From contig CAMLGC010000013.1 in the NCBI GenBank assembly GCA_946479505.1, positions 1-55,613 on the forward strand: DNA of 55,613 bases, written 5' to 3'. This document shows positions 1 to 9,291 of the stretch, piece after piece (positions within the stretch are counted from its first letter, which is position 1; each line of letters begins with the position of its first letter). The notes under the pieces were generated by a model. The model searched no databases and had not been told where the DNA came from. It saw only the letters and a program-made list of their open reading frames with translations. The stretch is from an uncultured Sphingomonadaceae bacterium (GTDB lineage Bacteria; Pseudomonadota; Alphaproteobacteria; Sphingomonadales; Sphingomonadaceae). Both the position numbers and the translations under genes were made by a program.

Positions 1-585
1 TGGTTCGCGCTGTTCATCCTGTTCATCTACGCGACCCCGGTGGTCGCCGAATACCAGTTCGGCGCGACCGACCCGACCTCGCGCGCGTATAATGACGGCG
101 CCGACTGGGTGGGGGTGCTGTTCGGCGTCTATAACGGCGTCGCGGCGCTCTACGCCTTCTTCATTCCGGCGATCGCCGCGCGGATCGGCGCCCCGCGGCT
201 GCACGCGGTCAATTTGGTGGCGGGTGGACTCGGCTTCGCCTCGATCGCGCTGATCCGCGACCCGACCCTGCTGCTCGTCTCGATGGTCGGGATCGGCATG
301 GCCTGGGCCTCGATCCTGACAGTGCCCTATTCGATCCTGTGCGGGGCGCTGCCGCAGGCGAAGCTCGGCGTCTATATGGGGCTGTTCAACATCTTCATCG
401 TGCTGCCCCAGCTCGTCGTCTCGACGGTGATGGGGAGTCTTGCGCGCCACCTCTATCCGGACGCGCAGGGCACCGCCTTCCTGATCGGAGCCGCGTTCAT
501 GATCGCCGCCGCGCTCGCGTCGCTGCGGCTCGACGCGGCGGAGCGCGTGCCGGCGGCGGTGCCTCCGGGCGAGCTCGTTACCTGA
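1..585 (+). CDS. MFS permease of sugar (SLC45/GPH-like) type, 3' part
   Basis: Only the last 194 residues are present; the reading frame is open from base 1, so the start lies before the window. The visible part has about five hydrophobic membrane spans alternating with short loops (for example around LFGVYNGVAALYAFFIPAI and GVYMGLFNIFIVLPQLVVS), as in the C-terminal half of MFS carriers. The sequence TVPYSILCGALP followed by GVYMGLFNIF is typical of the sucrose/maltose (SLC45-like) carriers common in sphingomonads. The substrate is therefore probably a disaccharide or oligosaccharide, but this is family-based inference. It converges on the next gene and overlaps it by 8 bp. Confidence 0.8.
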   Translation, partial: WFALFILFIYATPVVAEYQFGATDPTSRAYNDGADWVGVLFGVYNGVAALYAFFIPAIAARIGAPRLHAVNLVAGGLGFASIALIRDPTLLLVSMVGIGMAWASILTVPYSILCGALPQAKLGVYMGLFNIFIVLPQLVVSTVMGSLARHLYPDAQGTAFLIGAAFMIAAALASLRLDAAERVPAAVPPGELVT

Positions 586-2959
586 GCGTCAGCGTCGCAA
601 TCGCCTCGGGATCGTCGCGCAGGCGGAGGACGAGCGTGTCGCCCGCGGGCCTGGGAAGCGTGATGGTGGTGCCGGTGAAGCCGTCGGGGACCGCGACCGC
701 ATCGGTGAAATCCGCGTCGCTGGCGATCGCATCGAGCAGGTAGAGGTCGGTGCCGGTGAGCGCGCAGGTATCGGCATTGCACTGCCAGCCGGTCAGCGTC
801 GGCAGACGGACGAGCGTGGCGAGCGGCGCCCAGGCACCGGCGACGCCGCCCTGCACGATGCGAAAGCGCAGCGGGCCGTAAGCCGAGGGGCCGAGCGCAT
901 CGGCGAGGTCGGCGGTCACCATGCCGATGCGGCGGTTCTGGATCGCATAGCCGGCGCCGGGCGCAATGCGGGTCGACAGGCGGCCGTCGGCGGTGGCGAT
1001 CTCGATCGCTTCGCCGCCGGTAAGGCGCGTTTCGGGCGCGGCGCGGAACGAGAAGGTGAGCGGGGCGCCGAGCGGGACGACGCGATCGTCGGCGAGGGTG
1101 AGCGGGAGGCGATCGTCCCGTGTCGGGAGGCGCGCAGTCAGGCCGATCAGCGTCGCCGCTGGACGCGGCGCGGCGACGGTGACGGGGAGCGTGCGCGTCC
1201 GTTTCCCCGCGAGCGTGACGGTCGCCTTTGCCGAGCGGCCCGCCGGGAGCGCGGCGGCGGCCTTGGCATCGGCGGCGGCGAGCGTCAGGCGGTCGGTGCT
1301 CTCGACGCGGGCGATCGCGCCGGGTTCGAAGACGAGATCGCCGAGACTCAGCGAGCGCACCTTGTCGAGCGCGGTGCCGACGAGCACACCTTCGGTGTCG
1401 CCGGCGTGGAGCGTGAAGCGATCGAGCCGCAGCGGCTCGGCCGTGGTGGTGAGCGCGATCCGATCGGGCTCGCCGCCGCCTTCGGGATAGACGAACAGCG
1501 CGAGCGCGTCGGGCTCGGCCGGGACGAGCGGGACGGTGACGGTGACGCCGGTCGCGCCGGTCGCCTTCCACGCCAGTGCGCGGCCGTTCTCGCCGAGCGT
1601 GATCCGGTCGATGCACGCGGGCGCCGCGCCGGTCAGCGCAAGCGCATTGTCGCGACCGACGAGAAGCATCGCGGCGTCGGGGCTTGCAGGCCGCCAGGCG
1701 CCGACATTGGGATTGGCGAGGCGGAAGGTAGGACCGGCAAAGGGGGTGAAGCCCCAATCGCCGTGGAGCTGCGCGGCGAGCACGTCGCCCATCGTCGTAA
1801 AGGTCGAGGCCGGCGCGGAGAAGACATAGCCCCCGCGCTCGGGGTCGGCGATGACGGGCAGATCGAGGCTGCCATCGCCCTTGGCGATGCGCACGCGCAT
1901 GTTCTGCGCATAATGCGTCGCGTAGATCAGCGGCGCGCCCTCGACCGGGAGCACCGTGCCCGGTGCGGCGCACAGCGCCAATTCGGTCGACGGATGGCGC
2001 AGCGGCGGGAAGCGCGGGGGCTCGACCGCGGGCAGTGCGACCACCATCACCGAGGTCGGACGGCCGAACGACGGCGGGGCATTCAGGAGCAGGGTGACAC
2101 GATCGTCGTCAATCCGCGACAGCGCGGGAATGTACTGGAGCTGGGTCGACTGAAACGCGCCGAACAGACGCGCGATGTCGCGCACCACGCCGATATAGGG
2201 GCTGTAATAGCCGAATCCGGCCTTGGGCGTGGCGCTGAGCTGATAGGCGAGATCGGTCGGCGCGCCGGCGAGCGTCTCCGCAAGCGCCGAGGTGTGCGTG
2301 TCCGCAAGGAGCAGCGCTTCGCGATCCTGCGTCAGGCATGCCGCCTGGAGGTCGGTCGGCTGGTTGAGGCACTCGGCGTTGAGCTTGACCGCGAGGCTGC
2401 GCGTCAGCACCGGCGAGACCGCGGCGATCGCCTCCGGGCGCGTTCGCTCGAGCCGGTGCATCGCAGCGAGGAAGGAATCGAGCCGCGCGCGATCGAGCGA
2501 TGCCTGGTTGAGTTCCTGCGCGGCGCGCACGAAGGTGCCCGGCCGCTCGCGCACGCCCTCGACGATCGCGTCGAAATCGCTGTTGTCGTCGGGCGAGAGC
2601 AAGAGGACGAGCTGGCGCGCGCCTTCGGGCACGACGAGCGACAGCGTGTTGCCGCCCTTCTTCCAGGTCTTCGCCTGGAAGAACCAGTCCTCAGGCGGCG
2701 GGTTGGTCGCGCCGCGCAGGAAGGCTGCGACGAGGAGCATATGCGCGCCCTGCCGCCTGGGAAGCTCGAGCTTGATCGAGACGCGGTCGCCCTCCGCAAG
2801 GTTGGGCACACGCGCGATCGGCAGCGTGCGCCCGCCATGCGTCACCGCGACCTGTAGCCCGGGGCCGGTCAGATCGAACGGCGACGAGGCCGCGTGCGCA
2901 GGCGCTGCCAGCGCAAGGGCCAGAAGGATGGGGCAGAGCAGGCGTAGAATCATGGACAT
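578..2959 (-). CDS. Large secreted protein of unknown function (793 aa)
   Basis: The ORF could start further upstream, but the ATG at 2959 begins a clear signal peptide (MSMILRLLCPILLALALAAP, cleavage after AHA), so this start was chosen. The mature protein has no membrane span and no domain I can name. It looks like several beta-rich domains: an N-terminal region with charged loops (to about residue 150), a helical stretch with an AQELNQASLDRARLDSF segment, then long beta-type sequence rich in T, V and L with GD and PxG turns to the C-terminus. Paired cysteines are few. It converges on the MFS permease gene, overlapping 8 bp. A periplasmic or surface role is likely, but no function is assigned. 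Confidence 0.8.
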   Translation of the reverse strand: MSMILRLLCPILLALALAAPAHAASSPFDLTGPGLQVAVTHGGRTLPIARVPNLAEGDRVSIKLELPRRQGAHMLLVAAFLRGATNPPPEDWFFQAKTWKKGGNTLSLVVPEGARQLVLLLSPDDNSDFDAIVEGVRERPGTFVRAAQELNQASLDRARLDSFLAAMHRLERTRPEAIAAVSPVLTRSLAVKLNAECLNQPTDLQAACLTQDREALLLADTHTSALAETLAGAPTDLAYQLSATPKAGFGYYSPYIGVVRDIARLFGAFQSTQLQYIPALSRIDDDRVTLLLNAPPSFGRPTSVMVVALPAVEPPRFPPLRHPSTELALCAAPGTVLPVEGAPLIYATHYAQNMRVRIAKGDGSLDLPVIADPERGGYVFSAPASTFTTMGDVLAAQLHGDWGFTPFAGPTFRLANPNVGAWRPASPDAAMLLVGRDNALALTGAAPACIDRITLGENGRALAWKATGATGVTVTVPLVPAEPDALALFVYPEGGGEPDRIALTTTAEPLRLDRFTLHAGDTEGVLVGTALDKVRSLSLGDLVFEPGAIARVESTDRLTLAAADAKAAAALPAGRSAKATVTLAGKRTRTLPVTVAAPRPAATLIGLTARLPTRDDRLPLTLADDRVVPLGAPLTFSFRAAPETRLTGGEAIEIATADGRLSTRIAPGAGYAIQNRRIGMVTADLADALGPSAYGPLRFRIVQGGVAGAWAPLATLVRLPTLTGWQCNADTCALTGTDLYLLDAIASDADFTDAVAVPDGFTGTTITLPRPAGDTLVLRLRDDPEAIATLTLR

Positions 2960-3058
2960 GCGTCGATCCGCTCGCGAAAACGTCTCGTCGGGTGCCCGTC
3001 GGACGTGTCGAGAATAGGGCACAAACGCGAAGCTGGTGGGGCCGCTACGCCCGCGCGC

Positions 3059-3667
3059 TCAGCCGGGATAGGGGTCGCTCTTGAGCAATCCCGCGAGATG
3101 CGCGGCGTTGCTCGCGACCATTTTGGCGGTCTTGGCGACCTTGTCGGGCGTCTGAGGCAAATCCTTGAAATCGGTCGAATGCATCGCCTCGCCCACCCAA
3201 TAGCAGTTTGCGACCGCGGGGATCGTCCAGCCGACATCGTTCAATGCCTGGAAGATCTGCGCCGAGGAGACGTGCGCGCCGTCCTCGTTGCCGACGATGG
3301 CAGAAACCGCAACCTTTCCGTAGCTCGGCATCCGGCCCTTGCCGTCGGTTTCGGAGAGGAAGGCATCCATCCGCTCGAGCACGCGCTTGGCGACGCTGCC
3401 GAGCTGCCCGAGCCAGATCGGCCCGCCGAGGATGAGGATATCGTGCGCGAGGATCTTGGCGCGCAACGCGGGCCATTCGTCGCCGTCGCCTTCGTCGGAG
3501 GTGACGCCGGGCTTGATGTCGAGCGTCGCGGCGCGAACCGTTTCGGTCACCTCGACATCGTGCGTGGCAAAGGCCTTCCGGAGCACGTCGATCATCGCGT
3601 CGGTCGAGGATTGCTCCGACGGATCGTCCTTGAGCGTGCAGTTGAGGGCGATGGCGCGGATCGGCAT
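3059..3667 (-). CDS. Flavodoxin / NADPH-dependent FMN reductase family protein
   Basis: 202 residues, the usual size for WrbA/FMN-reductase-like flavodoxin folds. The N-terminal strand IRAIALNCTLK is followed by a short Ser-rich phosphate-binding loop (PSEQSST). The segment ILILGGPIWLGQLGSVAKR is the typical flavin-contacting strand-loop of this family, and a later loop reads AVSAIVGNEDGAH. The protein probably binds FMN and reduces quinones or other small molecules in the cytoplasm; the substrate cannot be told. It is divergent from the ArsB-type permease gene, leaving 68 bp for both promoters. Confidence 0.85.
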   Translation of the reverse strand: MPIRAIALNCTLKDDPSEQSSTDAMIDVLRKAFATHDVEVTETVRAATLDIKPGVTSDEGDGDEWPALRAKILAHDILILGGPIWLGQLGSVAKRVLERMDAFLSETDGKGRMPSYGKVAVSAIVGNEDGAHVSSAQIFQALNDVGWTIPAVANCYWVGEAMHSTDFKDLPQTPDKVAKTAKMVASNAAHLAGLLKSDPYPG

Positions 3668-3735
3668 GGAAGTTTCCTTTTGACGAAGGGGGTGCTTGCC
3701 GAACCGGGCGGCCCGCGCGAAGGTTCCGCCGCCCC

Positions 3736-4980
3736 ATGACGAGCGCCGCCGCCACCATCCTGATCTGCATCGGTGCCGTTGCCGGAATGCTCGCGCGGCC
3801 GTGGCGCCTGCCCGAGGCGCTGTGGGCGTGCGGCGGGGCAGTGCTGCTGGTGGTGCTCGGGCTCCTGCCGCTCGGAATGGCAGCGCGCGCCATCGCTGAA
3901 GGCGGGAACGTCTATCTGTTCCTCATCGGCATGATGCTCTTGTCGGAGGTCGCGCGGCGCGAGGGGCTGTTCGACTGGCTTGCGACGCATGCCGTGCGCT
4001 GGGCGGGCGGATCGTCGGCACGATTGTTCGCGCTGGTCTATGCGATCGGCGTCGTGGTGACGGCGTTCCTTTCCAACGACGCGACCGCGGTGGTGATGAC
4101 GCCCGCCGTCTATGCCGCCGCGCGCAAGGCCGAGGTCGACCCGCTGCCGCCGCTGCTCGCGTGCGCCTTCGTCGCCAATGCGGCGAGTTTCGTGCTGCCG
4201 ATCTCGAACCCGGCGAACCTCGTCCTCTACGGCGGGCACATGCCGCCCTTGAACGAATGGCTTGCGGCGTTCGCCTTGCCCTCGGTGGCGGCGATCGGCG
4301 CGACCTTCGTGATGCTGCGCGTCGTCGAGCGGGACCGGCTGCGCAGCCGCTGTCGGATGGAAATCGCCGAGACGCGGCTCGGCGCGGGCGGACGGCTCGC
4401 CTTCGCGGCGATCGGCGCGACGGCAGTGCTGTTGCTCGGGGTCTCGCTCGCCGATGGGGCGATGGGCCTGCCGACCTTCCTCGCCGGAGCGGCGACCGCG
4501 GGGCTGGTGTTCCTCAAGCGGCCGCAGGATGCGGCGCCGGTGCTGCGCGCGGTCTCGTGGAGCGTGCTGCTGCTCGTCGCCGGCCTGTTCGTGCTGGTGG
4601 CGGGTTTGGGGAGCGTCGGGCTGGTCGATGCGCTCAGCGCCTGGCTGCGCGGCGTGGGCGATCCGCGCGAGACGGCGGCGCTGGCGGGCGGGGGGATCGC
4701 GCTCGTGTCGAACCTGGTAAACAACCTGCCCGCCGGGCTCGTCGCAAGCGCCACGATCGCCGCCGCGCATCCGCCGCAGATCGTCACCGATGCGCTGCTG
4801 ATCGGGGTCGATCTGGGGCCGAACCTGTCGATCACGGGGAGCCTCGCGACGCTGCTGTGGCTGGCGGCGATCCGGCGCGAGGGAGAAGACGTGAGCTTCG
4901 GGCGGTTCCTCAAGGTCGGTGCGGCGGTGATGCCGCCCGCGCTGGTGCTGGCGATCGGCGCGAGGCTGCTGGTGGGGTAG
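3736..4980 (+). CDS. ArsB-type arsenite/anion permease
   Basis: 414 residues with about eleven hydrophobic spans. Two inverted halves each carry the family's asparagine-rich re-entrant motifs: SNDATAVVMTP and ISNPANLVLYGG in the first half, SNLVNNLPAG and GVDLGPNLSITGSLATLLW in the second. The last motif is characteristic of ArsB arsenite efflux pumps within the ion-transporter superfamily, and the length is close to ArsB (about 430). No arsR, arsC or other ars gene is adjacent, so the substrate could be arsenite or another anion. It stands alone, divergent from the flavodoxin gene. Confidence 0.75.
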   Translation: MTSAAATILICIGAVAGMLARPWRLPEALWACGGAVLLVVLGLLPLGMAARAIAEGGNVYLFLIGMMLLSEVARREGLFDWLATHAVRWAGGSSARLFALVYAIGVVVTAFLSNDATAVVMTPAVYAAARKAEVDPLPPLLACAFVANAASFVLPISNPANLVLYGGHMPPLNEWLAAFALPSVAAIGATFVMLRVVERDRLRSRCRMEIAETRLGAGGRLAFAAIGATAVLLLGVSLADGAMGLPTFLAGAATAGLVFLKRPQDAAPVLRAVSWSVLLLVAGLFVLVAGLGSVGLVDALSAWLRGVGDPRETAALAGGGIALVSNLVNNLPAGLVASATIAAAHPPQIVTDALLIGVDLGPNLSITGSLATLLWLAAIRREGEDVSFGRFLKVGAAVMPPALVLAIGARLLVG

Positions 4981-5038
4981 GGATTTGGATCGCCGCACGA
5001 GCCCGGCACCGATCCCCGGTCGCCGGGTCGGCCGCGCG

Positions 5039-5569
5039 TCAGGAACGGCGCGGGAGCAATGCGGGGATCACGCTTCCCCACAGCAGCAGTGCGTTCGCCA
5101 GGCAATCGAGACCCGCGGCCAGTCGATTGTCTGCGCCGAGCGCCATCGCGACGATGGCGAGGACGGCGGCGAGGGTCATCGCCATGCCGAGCAGCCGAAA
5201 CCCGGAAAAGCGCATGGTCCAACCGAGCGGAAGGAAATGCAGCCCGACGATCAGCCCGATCGCCGGCGGGCGGTATTCCTGCCAGCCGCGCGCCTCGATC
5301 AGCAGGAAGAGCAGGTTGAGCGCGACGATCTCCGCCACGACGACGAGGATGTACCACAGCCACGTCCGGTGCCGGCCGGCGGTCCCGCGCGGCCGTCCGC
5401 CAAAGGCCAATGGCCGCAACAAGGCCGCCGCGACGAGCGCGATCGTCGCCGCTGCTATGCCGACCGTGCCCGCGCGCCCGAACGACAGCAGGGCTGCCGC
5501 CCAGGTTGCCCAGAGCACGCCGAAACCGATCCCGATGAGCAGCCCGAGCCGGGCGTATAGCCTCTCCAT
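5039..5569 (-). CDS. Uncharacterised integral membrane protein (176 aa)
   Basis: The start at 5569 (MERLYARLGLLIGIG) is preferred because the longer ORF adds a polar, Pro/Arg-rich stretch before the first membrane span. Six hydrophobic spans fill almost the whole protein: the N-terminal hairpin, a WLWYILVVVAEIVALNLLFL span, then spans around GLIVGLHFLPLGW and the C-terminus. The GLHFLPLGW loop recalls small DUF-type membrane proteins, but I cannot name the family with certainty. It lies between the ArsB-type gene (convergent) and glnA (same strand, 57 bp downstream), with no obvious functional link. Confidence 0.7.
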   Translation of the reverse strand: MERLYARLGLLIGIGFGVLWATWAAALLSFGRAGTVGIAAATIALVAAALLRPLAFGGRPRGTAGRHRTWLWYILVVVAEIVALNLLFLLIEARGWQEYRPPAIGLIVGLHFLPLGWTMRFSGFRLLGMAMTLAAVLAIVAMALGADNRLAAGLDCLANALLLWGSVIPALLPRRS

Positions 5570-5626
5570 CGGATGGAACCTAACGGACGAGGGCGCGGGG
5601 ACAAGGCCGCCGCGCGCCAACCCGCA

Positions 5627-7039
5627 TCAGGCCGAATAGTACATATCGTACTCGACCGGGCTCGGCGTCGTCTCGAAGCGGATCACCTCTTCCCATTTGA
5701 GGTTGGCATAGGATTCGATCTGGTCCTTGGTGAAGACGTCACCCTTCAAGAGGAAATCGTGATCCTCCTGGAGCGCGACCAGCGCCTCGCGAAGCGAGCC
5801 GCAGACGGTGGGCACGTTGACCAGCTCGGCGGGGGGCAGGTCGTAGAGGTTCTTGTCGATCGCCTCGCCGGGATGGATCTTGTTCTGGATGCCGTCGAGC
5901 CCCGCCATCAGCAGCGCGGCGTAGGCGAGATAGGGGTTCGCCATCGCGTCGGGGAAGCGGAACTCGACGCGCTTTGCCTTGGCGCCCGTGCCGTAGGGGA
6001 TACGGCACGAGGCCGAGCGGTTGCGGCTCGAATAGGCCAGCAGCACCGGCGCCTCGAACCCGGGCACCAGCCGCTTGTACGAATTGGTGGTCGGGTTGGT
6101 GAAGGCATTGAGCGTGCGCGCGTGGCGGATGACCCCGCCGATGAAATAGAGGCAGGTGTCGCTCAGCCCCGCATAGCCGTTGCCGGCGAACAGCGGCTTG
6201 CCCTTTTCCCAGATCGAGAAGTGGGTGTGCATGCCCGATCCGTTGTCGTCCTTGATCGGCTTGGGCATGAAGGTCGCGGTCTTGCCGTAGGCGTGCGCGA
6301 CCTGGTGGACGACGTACTTGTAGATCTGCATGCGATCGGCGGTCTGCGTCAGCGTACCGAAGGTGAGGCCCAATTCGTGCTGCGCGGCGGCGACCTCGTG
6401 GTGGTGCTTGTCGCACGGCAGGCCCATCTCGATCATCGTCGAGACCATCTCGCCGCGGATGTCGACCGCGCTGTCGACCGGCGCGACGGGGAAGTAGCCG
6501 CCCTTGGCGCGCGGGCGGTGCGCCATGTTGCCGCCTTCGTACTCGCGGCCCGAATTGCCGGGCAGCTCGATATCGTCGATCTTGTAATAGCTCGTCGAAT
6601 AGCTGTTCTCGAAGCGCACGTCGTCGAACATGAAGAACTCGGCCTCGGGGCCGACATAGACGGTGTCGCCGATCCCGGTGGTGCCCAGATACGCCTCGGC
6701 GCGCTTGGCGGTGGTGCGCGGGTCGCGCGCATAGCCTTCGCCGGTCGCGGGCTCGACGATGTCGCAGAACATGATGAGCATCGGCGTCGCCGCGAAGGGA
6801 TCGACATAGGCAGCGTCGAGATCGGGCATCAGGATCATGTCCGATTCGTTGATCGCCTTCCAGCCTTCGATCGACGAGCCGTCGAACATCAGGCCGTCGG
6901 TGAGCTGATCCTCGTCGATCAGCCCGGCGACCATCGTCAGATGCTGCCACTTGCCCTTGGGATCGGTGAAACGCAGATCGACCCACTCGATCTGCTCGTC
7001 CTCGATCTTCGCCAGAATGTCCGCGGCCGTGTTCGCCAT
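5627..7039 (-). CDS. glnA: Glutamine synthetase, type I
   Basis: 470 residues, the standard length of bacterial GS-I. It makes glutamine from glutamate, ammonia and ATP in the cytoplasm as a dodecamer. Visible signatures are FDGSSIEGW near residue 52, the metal-site segment PEAEFF near 131, [13 protein letters not shown] near 263 and the substrate loop NRSASCRIP near 340. The adenylylation site is Tyr399 in [10 protein letters not shown], so activity is probably adjusted by GlnE. It lies 107 bp downstream of glnB on the same strand, the usual alphaproteobacterial glnB-glnA pair. Here a palindromic repeat sits in the spacer. Confidence 0.98.
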   Translation of the reverse strand: MANTAADILAKIEDEQIEWVDLRFTDPKGKWQHLTMVAGLIDEDQLTDGLMFDGSSIEGWKAINESDMILMPDLDAAYVDPFAATPMLIMFCDIVEPATGEGYARDPRTTAKRAEAYLGTTGIGDTVYVGPEAEFFMFDDVRFENSYSTSYYKIDDIELPGNSGREYEGGNMAHRPRAKGGYFPVAPVDSAVDIRGEMVSTMIEMGLPCDKHHHEVAAAQHELGLTFGTLTQTADRMQIYKYVVHQVAHAYGKTATFMPKPIKDDNGSGMHTHFSIWEKGKPLFAGNGYAGLSDTCLYFIGGVIRHARTLNAFTNPTTNSYKRLVPGFEAPVLLAYSSRNRSASCRIPYGTGAKAKRVEFRFPDAMANPYLAYAALLMAGLDGIQNKIHPGEAIDKNLYDLPPAELVNVPTVCGSLREALVALQEDHDFLLKGDVFTKDQIESYANLKWEEVIRFETTPSPVEYDMYYSA

Positions 7040-7058
7040 GATGCTTCCTTACTTCGGT

Positions 7059-7137
7059 CCCTCCCGCTCGCGGGAGGGTCAGGGGAGGGGGTGTGAGGGG
7101 GCGGGACAGGCCCCCCCCTCCCGCGACGCGGGAGGGG
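7059..7137. repeat. GC-rich double-hairpin repeat in the glnB-glnA spacer
   Basis: Two hairpins, a 9-bp stem at 7059-7078 (CCCTCCCGC / GCGGGAGGG) and an 11-bp stem at 7115-7137 (CCCCTCCCGCG / CGCGGGAGGGG), bracket a G-rich arm. Arm sequence and layout match the copies inside rnr and glyS. On the glnB-glnA transcript the T-run precedes the hairpin rather than following it, so it is not a classical terminator, though it could affect mRNA processing or the relative level of glnA. Confidence 0.85.
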
Positions 7138-7146
7138 AAAAAATTG

Positions 7147-7662
<516 letters not shown>

Positions 7663-7672
7663 TTAATGGTCC

Positions 7673-8371
7673 ATGGCTTCCATCCCCGCCCACTGGACTG
7701 CGCCGCCCGATCTCAAGGCGGCGAGCGTCGCACAACGCGAAATCGCCGAGGCGGTCGAGCAGCACGATCGCTTCGGCCCCGTCTCCCGAATCGCCGGCGT
7801 CGATACCTCGATGCGCTGGCGCGACAGCCGCGGCCCGATCCATGCCGCGGTCGCGCCGATGTCGTGGCCGGTGGAGAAGGTGTTCCCGGCCGCGAGCGTC
7901 ACGCAGGTGCCGCCCATCCCCTATGTGCCCGGCTATCTCGGCTTTCGCGAGTGCCCGGTGCTGCTCGCTGCGCTCGAGCTGCTGCCGGCGCCGCCCGATC
8001 TGGTGCTCGTCGATGGCCACGGCCGCGCACATCCGCGCCGCGCAGGGATCGCGGTGCAGTTCGGGGTGGTCTCCGGCCTGCCGACGATCGGCTGCGCCAA
8101 GACGTTGCTGTGCGGCAAGGTGGAGGGCGATCTGGCGGACGAGCCGGGCGCGCAGGCGCCGCTCGTCGATCGCGGCGAATTGGTGGGTGTGGCGCTCAGG
8201 ACGCGCCCGCGTGCGGCGCCGATCTATGTCAGCATCGGTCATCGCATCTCGCTCGATAGCGCGGTCGAATGGGTGCTCAAGGTCTGCGACGGTCGCCGCC
8301 TGCCGCTCCCCATCCGCTTGGCGCACGACGCCGCCAATGTGGCGCGTAGGGCGGCCGAGGACCAACCCTAG
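7673..8371 (+). CDS. nfi: Endonuclease V (deoxyinosine 3'-endonuclease)
   Basis: 232 residues, close to the usual 220-230. It nicks DNA at the second phosphodiester bond 3' to deoxyinosine (deaminated adenine). Family motifs are present: AGVDTS with the metal-binding Asp44, YVPGYLGFRE with Glu93 and the strand-wedge PYxxG element, VDGHGRAHPRR with Asp114, and GLPTIGCAKTLLCG. His218 in RLAH probably corresponds to the family's C-terminal metal-site residue; this last assignment is by position only. It converges on map, with a perfect hairpin between the two stop codons. Confidence 0.93.
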   Translation: MASIPAHWTAPPDLKAASVAQREIAEAVEQHDRFGPVSRIAGVDTSMRWRDSRGPIHAAVAPMSWPVEKVFPAASVTQVPPIPYVPGYLGFRECPVLLAALELLPAPPDLVLVDGHGRAHPRRAGIAVQFGVVSGLPTIGCAKTLLCGKVEGDLADEPGAQAPLVDRGELVGVALRTRPRAAPIYVSIGHRISLDSAVEWVLKVCDGRRLPLPIRLAHDAANVARRAAEDQP

Positions 8372-8394
8372 CCGTCATTCCCGGGGAATGACGG
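8372..8394. terminator. Bidirectional hairpin between nfi and map
   Basis: A perfect 11-bp inverted repeat, CCGTCATTCCC / GGGAATGACGG with a single central base, fills the 25-bp gap between the convergent nfi and map stop codons. There is no clear T-run. A terminator role is inferred from position; it may also be a trimmed member of a dispersed repeat, since CGTCATTCCCG-type palindromes are common between sphingomonad genes. Confidence 0.6.
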
Positions 8395-8396
8395 AG

Positions 8397-9224
8397 TCAG
8401 GCATAAGGCGGTTTGTCGAAGCCTTTCGGGCTCGTCGTGAAGATTTCGCACCCCGTTTCGGTGATCCCGATCGAGTGCTCGAACTGCGCCGACAGAGAGC
8501 GGTCGCGCGTCACCGCGGTCCAGCCGTCGTCCAAAATCTTCACGTCGGGACGGCCGATGTTGATCATCGGCTCGATCGTGAAGATCATGCCGCGCTTCAA
8601 TTCCGGCCCGGTGCCCGGGCGGCCGGCATGGACGATTTCGGGCGCGTCGTGGAACAGTCGGCCGACGCCGTGCCCGCAGAAATCGCGCACCACGCCGTAG
8701 CGGTGCGCCTCGGCATGTTGTTGGATGGCATACCCGATGTCGCCGAGATGGTTGCCGGGCTTCGCCTGCTCGATGCCGATCATCAGGCATTCGTAGGTGA
8801 CGTCCACCAACCGGCGCGCTTTGATCGGCACGTCGCCGACCAGGTACATGCGGCTCGAATCGCCATGCCAGCCGTCGAGAATCGGCGTCACGTCGACATT
8901 GACGATGTCGCCCTTCTTGAGCGTCTTGTTGCTCGGGATGCCGTGGCAGACGACATGGTTGATCGAGATGCAGCTCGAATGCGTGTAGCCGCGATAGCCC
9001 AGCGTCGCGGGAACGCCGCCCGCGCGCACGATATGATTGCGGATCATCTCGTCGAGCGCCTGCGTCTCGGCGCCGGGCACGACATGGGGCACGATCATGT
9101 CGAGCACCTCGGCGGCGAGGCGGCCCGCGCGGTGCATCCCTTCGAAGGCGGCTTCGTCGTACAGCTTGATCGCGCCGGTGCGCTCCATCGGGGCGTCGGC
9201 GGTGACGGTCATGTAATCGGTCAT
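8397..9224 (-). CDS. map: Methionine aminopeptidase, type I
   Basis: 275 residues. It removes the initiator methionine from nascent proteins in the cytoplasm. All expected catalytic residues are visible: His94 (VVCHGIP), metal ligands Asp111 (VNVDVTPIL), Asp122 (HGDSSRMY), His185 (CGHGVGRLFH), Glu218 (FTIEPMINIG) and Glu249 (QFEHSIGIT). The short N-terminal extension before the pita-bread core is usual in alphaproteobacteria. Its 5' end faces the CinA/MoaB-domain gene, 67 bp away. Confidence 0.97.
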   Translation of the reverse strand: MTDYMTVTADAPMERTGAIKLYDEAAFEGMHRAGRLAAEVLDMIVPHVVPGAETQALDEMIRNHIVRAGGVPATLGYRGYTHSSCISINHVVCHGIPSNKTLKKGDIVNVDVTPILDGWHGDSSRMYLVGDVPIKARRLVDVTYECLMIGIEQAKPGNHLGDIGYAIQQHAEAHRYGVVRDFCGHGVGRLFHDAPEIVHAGRPGTGPELKRGMIFTIEPMINIGRPDVKILDDGWTAVTRDRSLSAQFEHSIGITETGCEIFTTSPKGFDKPPYA

Positions 9225-9291
9225 GACCGGCGATATAGCGGGGGCGCCCCGGCTTTGCGAGGGGGCCGCGACCGGCTATGCGCGGTTCACG

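Noticed and set aside
3592..4998. 468-codon minus-strand frame opposite the ArsB-type gene
   Set aside because: Arg/Gln/His-rich shadow of a clear membrane protein gene.
5573..7096. 507-codon plus-strand frame opposite glnA
   Set aside because: Antisense to a certain gene, no ribosome site and no recognisable motif.
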